A stretch of DNA of 64,000 bases, taken from contig CM060070.1 in NCBI GenBank assembly GCA_030533445.1, positions 20,836,001 to 20,900,000 of the forward strand. Direction: 5' to 3'. Position numbers and translations under genes: made by a program. Under the pieces are notes generated by a model that ran no database searches, was not told the origin of the DNA, and saw nothing but the letters and a program-made list of their open reading frames with translations. The DNA comes from Cyprinodon diabolis (Eukaryota > Chordata > Actinopteri > Cyprinodontiformes > Cyprinodontidae). Positions 1-9,344 of this stretch are shown here, piece after piece; positions within the stretch are counted from its first letter, which is position 1; every line of letters starts with the position of its first letter.

Positions 1-108
1 GAGAATAGTCCATTTAAAAATACAGGAATACTTTGACTGTAATGGTGTGAATAGAGATTTCCAACATGCTAACTGACATAACTATTCCACTTGTTCCGCC
101 CTTACAGC

Positions 109-237
109 AATGACAGATGACTGGCTTAAAGAAATAGATAATTCTAAGACGACTGGTGCAGTATTGCTTGATTTCAGCGTGGCATTTGATGTCATAGATC
201 ATGATTTACTCATTAGTGAATTAGAATGTTATGGATT
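109..237 (+). pseudogene. LINE reverse transcriptase fragment, motif A
   Basis: The reading frame from the ATG at 109 encodes about 43 residues with the fingers/palm sequence ending in AFDVIDHDLL and a trailing ECYG. The F-D pair in AFD supplies the first catalytic aspartate of the polymerase. The frame resumes after the 711-bp insertion at 949-955 with the expected FSPTAIKFMKSYL, so this is the upstream half of the RT continued at 956. It stops at once inside the insertion. Confidence 0.75.
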
Positions 238-948
238 GTGAGGGACCGAGCCAGCTAAGCATGAGGACACAGTGGTGATTTTCAAGAAACTGGGTTTTAT
301 TTCCCCAAAGTAACAATAATCCAAACAAAGATTTCAGGGCCCTTAAAAGAGGTCAAATGAAGAGACTAACTGAGGGCAAAAATATCAAGTTCAAACATAT
401 CAAACCTCAAACTAACTGAACAAACAAAAACTGACCTGACACACAGCAAACAAAGGGGACTTAAATACTGGCTGATCAGACCAGACTGACACACCGAGGA
501 AGAGAGAGAACATCTATACCAATCTAACAAAAATGAACTAAACAGCTCGCTTAAGGATTAAACTTAAATGACAATCATTAAACAAATTAACAAAATGAAC
601 AAATCACAAAAGTAAGAAGAAGAAATTATGCAACATATTTAAAATGTTGAGTCCATGGTCTTCCCCCATAGTGGAACACCAGATGGTACCACCCAATCAG
701 TCCATGATTATGTCAGCCACATTCTCCCAGTTGATGGCACTCCCATTACACCAGAGAAGAAAGCACAAAATATATTAAGCATTTAACAAAATTAAATATA
801 CAAAAGTTAACCAAATGTGCATGCTACAATTGGAACTAAAGTCTTCAATATTGTCAAAATAAACAAACCAATATATATTTATGCTACTGTGATTTAAAAT
901 TTATGAAAAAGTGATTGTGTGTGGGGTTACTGACCATGTGACCATCAA
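238..948 (-). mobile_element. 711-bp insertion, probably a solo LTR-like element
   Basis: This block interrupts the LINE RT frame exactly between two copies of ATGGATT (231-237 and 949-955). Removing it and one copy restores an open LINE frame, so it is a genuine insertion. On the minus strand it has AATAAA near 300, followed by about 60 bases to its end, which resembles the R-U5 part of an LTR. Its ends are TTG...CAA or TG...CA depending on how the duplication is drawn. No reading frame of note is present. Assignment to a family is uncertain; a 7-bp duplication could also fit other element types. Confidence 0.55.
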
Positions 949-1953
949 ATGGATTTAGTCCAACCGCCATCAAATTTATGAAGAGTTATCTAACAAGTAG
1001 GATGCAATGGGTTTATTACTCTGGCAGTTGGTCTCACTCCAGGGTCTTGGATTGTGGGGTCCCACAAGGGAGCTGTCTGGAACCACACTTATATGGCATC
1101 TTCACAAATGATTTACCATCAGTTTTGTGTAAAGCGACTGTACAAATGTATGCTGATGATTCCACACATTATTATGCTGCAAAAACTGTCAGTGAACTGG
1201 ACAATGTTTTGTCAGCTCAGTTAGATTTGGTTTTTGATTGGATAAAACAAAGTAAAACCAAATCAATTATTTTGGGATCAAGTCATAAACTGTCATCTAC
1301 ACCAAAGATGAGTTTGAACTTGTCTGGGGAACCTATAGAACAGGTAGATAAAGTAAAATTATTGGGCATAATAATCTGTAATCAGCTGTCATGGGCAGAA
1401 CACATCGATACCATAGTGAGGAAGAAGGGTTGTGCTATCTCAATGGTGAGGATATGTCTTTCTTAAGTCCCTTACAAATATTGTGGAGCAGGTGGCTAAA
1501 TCGTTCATTTTATGTCAACTGGGTTATTGTGCACCTGTATGGTCCTCTGCATCTAAGGGTCAACTAGAGAAATTACAAGCTATTCAGAACAGAGCTGCCA
1601 GGTTGTTTTTACGTTGTTCCATAAGAACAAACACCATCAGTATGCACCATCAACTTTCCTGGTGAATGGTAGAGTACAGACTGCCTTGCAAAACAACAAA
1701 ACTTTTTAGAAACACTGTCTTTTCTTTCCAACCTGTTTTCTTATATAACCAAATTGTCAGATGTGATCAGGTTCATTCTTATGAGACAAGATCAACTAAT
1801 GTTGGTCAGATAATGTTGCCATTAATTTCCGTAAAGAGAACAGTTATTTATCATGCCATCAGTTTTTGGAATAATTGCTCACTAAATATACGTGAACTAA
1901 ATAGTAAAGTATCTTTTAATTATTACTTGAGAATGCACTATTTAAATTTGTGA
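949..1953 (+). pseudogene. LINE reverse transcriptase C-terminal half, broken
   Basis: The segment 956-1466 encodes the RT core with GVPQGS and the catalytic YADD box, and KVKLLGI after it. A short in-frame loss is likely near 1250, where the usual residues between DWI and KTKSI are missing. The frame breaks at 1467 and continues at 1483-1665 (LCQLGYCAPVWSS, NRAARL), then a single TGA at 1663-1665 separates it from 1666-1953, which carries the C-terminal YETRST and FWNN blocks typical of the group. At least one frameshift and one nonsense codon make this a dead copy. Confidence 0.8.
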
Positions 1954-1963
1954 GTTGTGAATT

Positions 1964-2811
1964 TGTCAGGAAATGTGGACAGATGGACCCAGTATTCAAG
2001 GAGACAGTCAGTGGACAAGTTCAAAGCGTTTATTTAATGAAAAAAGCAAAACTAAAAGGGGAGCTGCTAGGATCTGTGGCACACGGCAACTGCATGCGGG
2101 GGGGGGGCGGGGCACCGCCCAATCTCAGACACTCTGGTTTAACAGTCCATTCCAAGAATGTCCACACTGCTGCAGTTCCAGAGGTCTTGCAGGAAGCCGA
2201 TCCTGGTCAGGGATTCAGAACAGACAGGAACAGACAGAACAGGATCCAGATCAGGCTGGAACAGACAGGTGGCAGGATCCAGGCTTCCAGGAAAAAACAA
2301 GCTCCCAGGCAGGTTCAGAGTCTGACAGAGTTCTGAAGCGTGGCCAGACGGTCACGCACAGGAGCAGACAGGATCAGGTGCAGATGAGCAGGCTCAGTGG
2401 AAGAGGATAGCCGAGACAGGACGTGGAACCAGAACTTGATGCAGGACTTTAAACTGGTCTCCTCCCTGGAGCCAGGCTTACTGAGATAAAAACTGAACCT
2501 CCCCACATATAGAGCCAAAAACCCAGAGGACTCCGCGGGGGAGGAACAGTAGACAATCAGGAGACGAGACAAACACAAAAACCCTCTTTCCACTGGCTGC
2601 AAGGATCCAGGACATGAACCAAGGCAAAAACTGAACCCACAGACTAACAGAAAGACAAGTAATGATCTGGCACTGAATGCTCTGGCTGAACTAAATATAT
2701 AACCCACAGGAAACAGGTGAGAGGAATAAATTATAATTGAGGCAGGGAGGGAAATCGACAGGTGAAAAAAAATTACCAATTAAGGAGGAGCAAACAGGCC
2801 AGATCATGACA
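1964..2811 (-). mobile_element. Solo LTR (848 bp) with 5-bp target duplication
   Basis: The block begins TGTCAGG and ends CATGACA, so its ends are TG...CA with a 5-bp inverted TGTCA/TGACA. It is flanked on both sides by GAATT (1959-1963 and 2812-2816). It sits in the 3' UTR of the CR1/Rex1-like LINE. On the minus strand an AATAAA lies at about 2034-2029, 65-70 bases before the 3' end, so transcription orientation is minus. No gag or pol is present, as expected after LTR-LTR recombination. A G/C homopolymer near 2098 is the only low-complexity patch. A 5-bp duplication fits Ty3/gypsy; the family is not identified. Confidence 0.8.
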
Positions 2812-3024
2812 GAATTAAGATATTTATTGAATTAAAGTGAGAATTAATGTAATAGATATGAATGTAATAACTTATTGTGAATGATTTCTGATGAGACCTA
2901 TAATAATGTCTATAATGTTTGAATAAGTGATTTTTGTTTTGTCTTGTGGACCCCAGGAAGACTAGCTCGTCCCTCCTTGGTGACAGCTAATGGGGATTTT
3001 TTTTTTAACAATAAACACACATAT

Positions 3025-3880
3025 TAAGTAGTATGTATGAAAGCTTTTTAGTAGTGTGTATGACAGCTTTTCACCAGTTTATATGAAAGCTTTTCAGTAG
3101 TATGTATGAAAGCTTTTTAGTAGTGTATATTAAAGCTTTTCACCAGTTTTTATGAAAGCCTTTTTAGTAGTGTGTATTAAAGCTTTTTAGTAGTGTCTTT
3201 GAGAGCTTTTCACCAGTTTGTATGAAAGCATTTTAGTAGTATGTATGAAAGCTTTTTAGTAGTGTATATTAAGGCTTTTCACCAGTTTTTATGAAAGCTT
3301 TTTAGTATTGTGTATGAAAGCTTTTTAGTAGTATATATGAAAGCTTTTTAGTTGTGTATATCAAAGCTTTTCACCAGTTTTTATGAAAGCTTTTTAGTAG
3401 TGTGTATGAAAGCTTTTTAGTAGTGTATATGAAAGCTTTTCACCAGTTTGTATGAAAGCTTTTTAGTAGTGTGTATGAAAGCTTTTTAGTAGTGTGTATG
3501 AAAGCTTTTCACCAGTTTGTATGAAAGCTTTTTAGTAGTGTGTATGAAAGCTTTTCACCAGTTTGTATGAAAGCTTTTTAGTAGTATGTATGAAAGCTTT
3601 TTAGTGGTGTATATGAAAGCTTTTCACCAGTTTTTATGAGAGCTTTTTAGTGGTGTGTATGAGAGCTTTTTTTTAGTATGTTTGGAAGATTTTTAGTAGT
3701 ATCTATGAAAGCTTTTTAGTATGTATATTAGTATGTATGAAAGATAAAGCTTTTCACCAGTTTATATAAACAGTTCTCACTACTTTGTATGAGAGCTTTT
3801 TAGTAGGTTATATAAGAGGTTAATGTTTTCACTAGTTTATGTGAGAGCTTTTCACTAGTGTTTATGCACGTTTTTCAGTA
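3025..3880. repeat. Minisatellite, about 23-bp units of two alternating types
   Basis: About 35 tandem units lie in this stretch. Two unit types mix: TATGAAAGCTTTTTAGTAG plus a short GTG/TG linker, and TATGAAAGCTTTTCACCAG plus TTTG. Both share the AAAGCTTTT core (a HindIII-type palindrome). The order is patchy, suggesting slippage or unequal exchange of a higher-order 46- or 69-bp unit. The array starts right after the 3' tail of the LINE and decays towards 3880. No long reading frame is maintained. Confidence 0.9.
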
Positions 3881-4771
3881 TATTATATGGAAGAGTTAAA
3901 TTTAATATGTGTATTTGGAAGTTAATTCTGATTTATGTCCCTGGGGTACCTCATATTACTAAGTGGTATTAATAATCAATATTAAGTCATAATTAAAAAG
4001 TGGTTCAGAAGAAGCATGCTTCTCAATGATTGCCCTGTAACAATCCATCTTTCAGTTTGTGTATCATTGTCAGTCAAAGGAGTCAACCTTCTGTCCCTTC
4101 AGTGTGAGCGGAGTTTTGGTACTTCCCTGGCACTATAAAAATAAGTTGTTCTTTTTGGCCTTGGATAAAAAAAAAACAGCTGCACATCGGAAAGTGGGCA
4201 AAAGTATAAGACCTATGTCAATACATATAGCAACAACACTAGGCCACTTTAAAATAGCACACTGTTGTTGGAGTTTGCAACTTAATACCACACTGGTTAT
4301 TGTTTGGGGTCAAACTAATTATGAAAGTACAAGAAACAGTGACTGCTGTGGATTTTTTTCATAAGAACTAAATATCAGCTGACATATATAAAACAGATAA
4401 GATGATTTGTTAATAGGATAGAATTATTTATGTTTACGATAAGAAAAAAAGCAATTCCATTATTTTATTTCAAGAGTATACGTCTATCTTATTTTAAGAG
4501 TAAAAAAAAAAACATTTTATTGTCAGATCATCTTATTTCACAGCTCAAATTAAGGGGACTTACACAGATGTTAAGAAATATTTACTCATTCTTATATTGT
4601 TTTTTGCAATGTAATATCATAAATTAGAGGTGCATGTGCTTTTTAATTGCACAAGGTTACAAACTACTAAATAAATGTGAGTACAATTATTAATAATAGA
4701 ACAACACTGTAAAAAAAACAACTACTTACTTTTTTGAGGTGAAATTAATTCATTTCAGTAATGTAAACCTT
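3881..4771. other. AT-rich stretch with no recognised gene
   Basis: Open frames such as 4059-4364 have no recognisable domain, no splice-site context and a composition like their surroundings. I see no repeat that I can name here. Confidence 0.5.
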
Positions 4772-5503
4772 TGTTAGGAATCCAGTTTGTGTGGGTTTTT
4801 TGTGTGTTTCTTCTCTCGCCACCACCAGGTGGTGCCCTGTCCTCGTTGGGCCTCCCTGCAAACCTGCGGCTCCTTGGTTCATTACTGGATGAGTGAGCTG
4901 TGGGCTGTCACTACCTCGACACCAGAGTGTTTGCCAGTTTTGGGTACTCTAGCCAAGCTGAGATTAGCAGAGTCTAACCTAGCTTTGTTTCTCTGAGTCT
5001 TATGAGTTTTTGTCTTTGCTCTTTGGCAGGAAGCCTTCCTGTAAAAACTGGATACCTGGACCTTCTCCCCCTGGAAGGAATTACTGAGTTTACACTGAGC
5101 AGGGGAAAACCTCCACATGTTCCGTTCAAGTCCCCATCGGAAATCCAAGTGACAGTCTGCTCCATTACTCTTCTGGGTCAAACGTAAGTCTACCTGTCTG
5201 CTCTCCAACGAGTTCCCTCAACTCTGGATAATCCCACACAGACTGGATTCAAGGATTGACAAGAACCCCCTGAAACATGAGTCCCTCTCCAGCATAATTC
5301 AACCCGCAGTGTCATTTCCCACGGTCCCTAAACTTATCTCTGTGATCTTCCCTTCTGACTTTCCAGTTCCGGTTCACCAGTTCACGGAGTTCCAGATCCA
5401 ACATCTGTTAACATTGCTTCAAATAAACCTGTTAAACTTTTAACCGTGTTCTCTAAGTGTTTTTTCTGCATGTGGGTCAGATTCCTTAAACCGATCATTG
5501 ACA
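4772..5503 (+). mobile_element. Putative solo LTR (732 bp)
   Basis: A GC-richer block in AT-rich surroundings starts TGTTAGG and ends CATTGACA. Near its 3' end it has AATAAA (5422-5427), then about 75 bases to the TG...CA boundary, the layout of R-U5. Flanking pentamers are ACCTT and AGCTT, matching at 4 of 5 positions, so the duplication is plausible but imperfect. No coding domain is present. It could instead be part of an old 3' exon. Confidence 0.5.
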
Positions 5504-5563
5504 AGCTTAAAAGTTAAGGGAAAATTATTTATGCCATTTCAGAAAACCAAGGTAGTTGTAATC

Positions 5564-5897
5564 CATCCATCCATTTTCCATCAAGCTTTATCCCAGCTAG
5601 TGTCATGAGAAGAAGAGGCGGGGTACACACTGGACAGGACGCCAGATTATCGCAGGGCAACACAGAGACAAAAAGGACAAACAACCATTCACACCTAAGC
5701 AGAATTTAGAGAAGCCAATTCACCTAACTGTCATGTTTTTGGACTGTGGGAAGAAGCAGGTACCGGGAATGAACCCAATCATGCACAGGAAGAACATGCA
5801 AACTCCATGCAGAAAGACCCCGGGTTGGGAATGGAGCCTTGAACCTTGTTGCTGCAAGGCAGCAGTGCTACCAACTGTGTCACTGAGCAGATAACAA
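5564..5897 (-). mobile_element. tRNA-derived SINE-like element with GGAT tail
   Basis: On the minus strand the element starts near 5897 with a tRNA-like head (a TGGTAGCACTG block, then GGTTCAAGG as the box B position). It runs through a body common in fish genomes (CATGGAGTTTGCATGTTC, GGACTGTGGGAAGAAG in opposite orientation) and ends in GGATGGATGG at 5564. It is flanked by a perfect 12-bp direct repeat, GTAGTTGTAATC, at 5552-5563 and 5898-5909. That is the mark of LINE-driven retroposition. A degraded relative lies at 40005-40185. Confidence 0.8.
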
Positions 5898-6093
5898 GTA
5901 GTTGTAATCTTTAACTTTATCAAGTGAGATGACAGTGCTTACATTTTTTATTTTTTGGTTATTTCAGAAAACCAACTTTTGGAGCTGGCTTTTGAGGTAG
6001 AGGCTCATGTTCTTTTGATATCTAGTTTAAAGAATAAAAATTCATACTGAAAAGATGTTGCCAATCAAAACAACATTGTATGTTCTGTACAAT

Positions 6094-6854
6094 ACGGAAG
6101 GCGAGAGAGGTCGTACTTGACCTTTTTTTTTTTACCTTTGCCTTCTCGAGATAATGACATAACTATCTCGCTATCATGGGTAAACTATTATTTTGTTTTG
6201 TCGAGATAAGATAAATATCTCGTTATCAAGAGAAAACAGTTATGATTTCTAAAAATAACGAGATGATTAACCTGTATGAGTACTGAATGAGGCTGCCCAA
6301 CAGCCCTGGATTCACAGTCCATCCAGACCTGCAGTGCCTGTAGTTGTGCAGTCACGGTAACAAGTGTGCAAAACTAATCAGTTTTTTTGTTTCCTTTTTC
6401 TTCTTACTCATTTCATGGAATACAGTGACAACAATTGTCACTGTTTTTTAATGAACATTTTTAATCTGGACTAATTTTGGGGTTTAATGCATCTTATACC
6501 TGTTAGAGGCGTAACACCGGAGCTGTTCAGAAAACACCCGCCGCTAAGGCGCAGGAGGCATAGGTCTAATGGCTTATTAATCAAAAGTGGAAGGAAATCG
6601 TCAAAACAGCAATGTTGTCTTATTACAGAATTATTTACAGAATTAGATATAGACTGCCATGACTTATACTTATAAATCCTCTCCTGCTGTTGTGTTATTG
6701 AAAGATGTCATTTGTTTTAACACAAACGAATCACCTCGTTATCATGAGAAAATGGCTTTCGTTATCTTTAGATAGTGAGATATTTAACTTGTTTTCTCGA
6801 GAAAACCACTATGAAAAAGTATCAGAGGGACACGACCGCTCTCGGCTTCCATAT
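6094..6854. mobile_element. Foldback MITE with GAGATAA-rich arms
   Basis: Terminal inverted repeats are visible: left ACGGAAGGCGAGAGAGGTCGT (21 bases from 6094, cut here for length: key parts GGAAGGCGAGAG and GGTCGT) and the complement of 6832-6852, which reads GGAAGCCGAGAGCGGTCGT. TACAAT flanks both sides (6088-6093, 6855-6860). Inside, both arms carry repeated CTCGAGATAA / ATCTCGTTATC words able to pair with each other. The centre has no transposase frame. A DNA-transposon MITE fits best; the superfamily is not clear. Confidence 0.7.
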
Positions 6855-6944
6855 TACAATGACAATAAGCCTTTCACTTAACACCTATATAAGTTTAAAG
6901 TTGAACTGTAGGTAAGTTAACAGTAATCAGGGGTTTTAACTGAC

Positions 6945-7095
6945 CTGCGGTGGTCTAGTTAGCAAACCGAGCATCTGCTGCTGGCAGCCACTGTAAAGGT
7001 TGGGGGTTCAACACTCACATGTTTATCATACCTTAAGCAAAAATAAGAAGACAAAGTTCCCCACTAAGGGAGAAATATTGCTCTTAAGTTTGCCA
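6945..7095 (+). mobile_element. Possible degraded tRNA-derived SINE
   Basis: TGGTCTAGTTAGCAAACCGAGC followed 45 bases later by GGGGGTTCAACACTC resembles the box A and box B of a tRNA-like Pol III promoter. The segment AAAGTTCCCCACTAAGGGAG resembles the tail motif of fish SINEs. There is no clear target duplication, so this is a tentative call. Confidence 0.4.
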
Positions 7096-7591
7096 AACCT
7101 AAAAGACAAAATATCTTAATAATTAAGCTTGTTCTAAACTTTAAAATGTACTGAAGTTTTTTGCCTTAACATTTGAGTTCTGCAAATTTTTCTTTCTTTG
7201 CAGTGAGAGATGTCTTTGTAAATGAAATGATGAAATCAGACCTTTTAGTCATACAGCTGCTACCAGTGATACTGAAATTGAAGAATATAAGATGGTTTTA
7301 ATATTGATGCCCTAGATAACAAATATCACATTACAATGAAATTGTCTTCTCTGTTAGCTTCAGCCCATTTAAAACTAATCATGTCTTTCCACTTATACAT
7401 TCTCAGCACAGTTTAGTATGGCTCAGGTTCTCAGGCTTTTCCATTAGTAAAAGTTGTATGGAACCATTGGTGTTTTTGTACCTGGATGGTGTTCCAACCA
7501 CCCCAGATATAAATATAAATATTGATATAAAAACAAAATATCAGAAGATTGACAGTCACTGATTGGGTTAGAGGTTGCATCACAAGTTGCT
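7096..7591. other. AT-rich spacer with no recognised gene
   Basis: I see no domain, RNA gene or named repeat in this stretch before the L2 copy begins. Confidence 0.5.
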
Positions 7592-9166
7592 TACCCTAAC
7601 CCAGCTATATCTGTCTATAAATCCAGATGAAGCTAACCCATTACATAGATTACAGGCATGTCTTGAAGACATAAAAACCTGGATGACTCTTAACTTTCTG
7701 CTTCTGAATGCAGACAAAACAGAAGTTATAGTCTTTGGACCAGAGTCTCTGAAAAAGAAGCTGATTAGCCAGTCACTTCATTTGGATGGGATTAAACTGA
7801 TTTCAGATAATAAAGTAAAAAATCTTGGTGTTATTTTTGATCAGGACCTGTCATTTAAATCCCATATCAAAGAGGTTTCTAGAATTTCCTTCTTTCATCT
7901 GAGGAACATTGCAAAAATTAGAAATCTCCTGTCCAGGGGTGATGCTGAGAAACTAGTCCATGCATTTGTTACTTCAAGGCTGGACTATTGTAATTCTTTA
8001 CTATCAGGAAGTCCACAAACTGTAGTTAAAAGCCTTCAGCTGATCCAAAATGCTGCAGCCAGAGTTCTGATGAAAATTAAAAGAGAGATCATATCTCTCC
8101 TATCCTGGCTTCTCTTCATTGGCTTCCTGTTAAATCAAGAATAGAATTTAAACTCCTCCTTCTCACATATAAAGCCTTAAATGGCCAAGCTCCATCTTAT
8201 ATCAGAGATCGGATTGTTCCTTATGTTCCTAACAGAGCACTTCGCTCTCAATCTGCAGGTTTACTAGTGGTTCCTAGAATTTCTAAAAGTAGAATGGGAG
8301 GCAGATCTTTTAGTTATCAGGCTCCTCTCCTGTGGAACCAACTACCAGTTTTAGTCCGTGAGGCAGACACTCTGTCTACTTTTAAGACTAGGCTTAAAAC
8401 TTTCCTTTTTGATAAAGCTTTCAGTTAGGGTGGCTCAGGTTATCCGGAGCTATCTCTATAGTTATGCTGCTATAGGCTTAGACTTCTGGAGGACATAGGG
8501 ACCCCCATTTCATCATTCTGCTTCATTCTCTCTCTGTTCTCCTATTCTGCAGAATCTGTTTGTTCAATCTCTAACCTTCTGCTCTCTCTGCTTTTCCTCA
8601 GAGTAGCTTTGCCTCGTCTGTTCCTGTTTGGCTGTGATGTCACCCAGGAAAGAAACATCAGCTGTGCTGCTTCCATCAACACCCTTGTTTGTAGATGTTG
8701 GAGATCGGCCTGTTTTCCAGTGTGGTCCTGTTTCTCTGGCCGTGGCTGGGTGGATGTGCTCTCTTCATCCTCTGGCATGGGAGCTGCCTTGGAGCTCGTC
8801 TGCCTGGCTGTGTGTTTCCTGGACGGGGCCGCCTTTTACAGCTGCTTTTTGTATCTCTGCTTCTGTCTCCTTGAACCCCAGTCGGCCTTGGCAGATGGCC
8901 GCTCACACTGAGCCTGGTTCTGCTGGAGGTTTCTTCCTGTTAAAAGGGAGTTTTGCCTCTCCACTGTCGCTACAAGCATGCTTAGTGTGAGGGATTGTAT
9001 TTGAGTCAATGAGTCAATGCAATCAACTGGTTTTCCTTAGATAGAAAACTTTGTATCAATTTGACTGTATGATCTGGTTGAACTGTAAAGTGCCTTGAGA
9101 TGACATGTGTTGTGAATTTGGCGCTATATAAATAAACTGAATTGAATTGAATTGAATTGAATTAAC
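7592..9166 (+). mobile_element. 5'-truncated L2-type LINE copy
   Basis: The copy starts just after the position of the YADD box (the CAGCTATATCTGTCTATAAATC phrase matches the minus-strand L2 copy at about 62,430). It runs through the RT C-terminal region, a roughly 740-bp 3' UTR and a (GAATT)n tail at about 9140-9166. The 3' UTR contains the fish L2 hallmarks GAGGTTTCTTCCTGTTAAAA and GGCGCTATATAAATAAA. The same 3' region occurs on the minus strand at 56,922-57,638, giving two copies of one family in this window. Confidence 0.9.
7598..8426 (+). pseudogene. L2 LINE reverse transcriptase, C-terminal part
   Basis: The frame to 8144 encodes post-YADD RT sequence: KTWMTLNFLLLNADKTEV, then the FVTSRLDYCNSLL thumb motif and NAAARVL. 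A one-base change near 8083, in the purine run AAAAGAGAGATC, shifts the frame. The true continuation (HWLPV, the YKALNG block, then the PLLWNQLP and FKTRLKTFLF motifs) lies in another frame and ends at the TAG at about 8426. It is therefore a frameshifted relic. The family's full ORF2 has an AP endonuclease and RT upstream, both absent here. Confidence 0.85.
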
Positions 9167-9242
9167 CTACTATATCCTCCTAATAACGGCCATTTGCCAC
9201 AGACAACTGGGGGGTTTGAGCTAACACAGAACTGATCCAGGT

Positions 9243-9245
<3 letters not shown>

Positions 9246-9331
<86 letters not shown>
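9246..9331. repeat. (AT)n microsatellite
   Basis: About 43 uninterrupted AT units. The array lies between the end of the plus-strand L2 copy and the 3' end of the minus-strand R4/Dong-like LINE, so it may have grown from the latter's tail. Confidence 0.95.
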
Positions 9332-9332
<1 letters not shown>

Positions 9333-9344
9333 GTATAAAAAAAA

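Larger units (their letters stand above)
85..3019 (+). mobile_element. CR1/Rex1-like LINE relic, split by two insertions
   Basis: A non-LTR retrotransposon of the jockey/CR1/Rex1 group lies on the plus strand in three pieces: 85-237, 949-1963 and 2812-3019. Seen: RT motif A (LLDFSVAFDVIDH) in the first piece; a PQGS motif and the YADD catalytic box in the second, followed by the C-terminal domain; then a 3' UTR containing the phrase GGACCCCAGGAAGACTAG and an ACAATAAA tail. The first gap (238-948) and second gap (1964-2811) are separate later insertions, each flanked by a short duplication of LINE sequence. The 5' end, including the endonuclease, is missing. The exact clade (Rex1, CR1 or L2 relative) is inferred from motif style only. 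Confidence 0.8.

Noticed and set aside
3025..3880. CRISPR-like array
   Set aside because: The repeats are contiguous and degenerate with no unique spacers. It is a minisatellite in a eukaryotic genome.
4059..4364. 101-codon frame
   Set aside because: Low complexity, no motif, and no exon signals.
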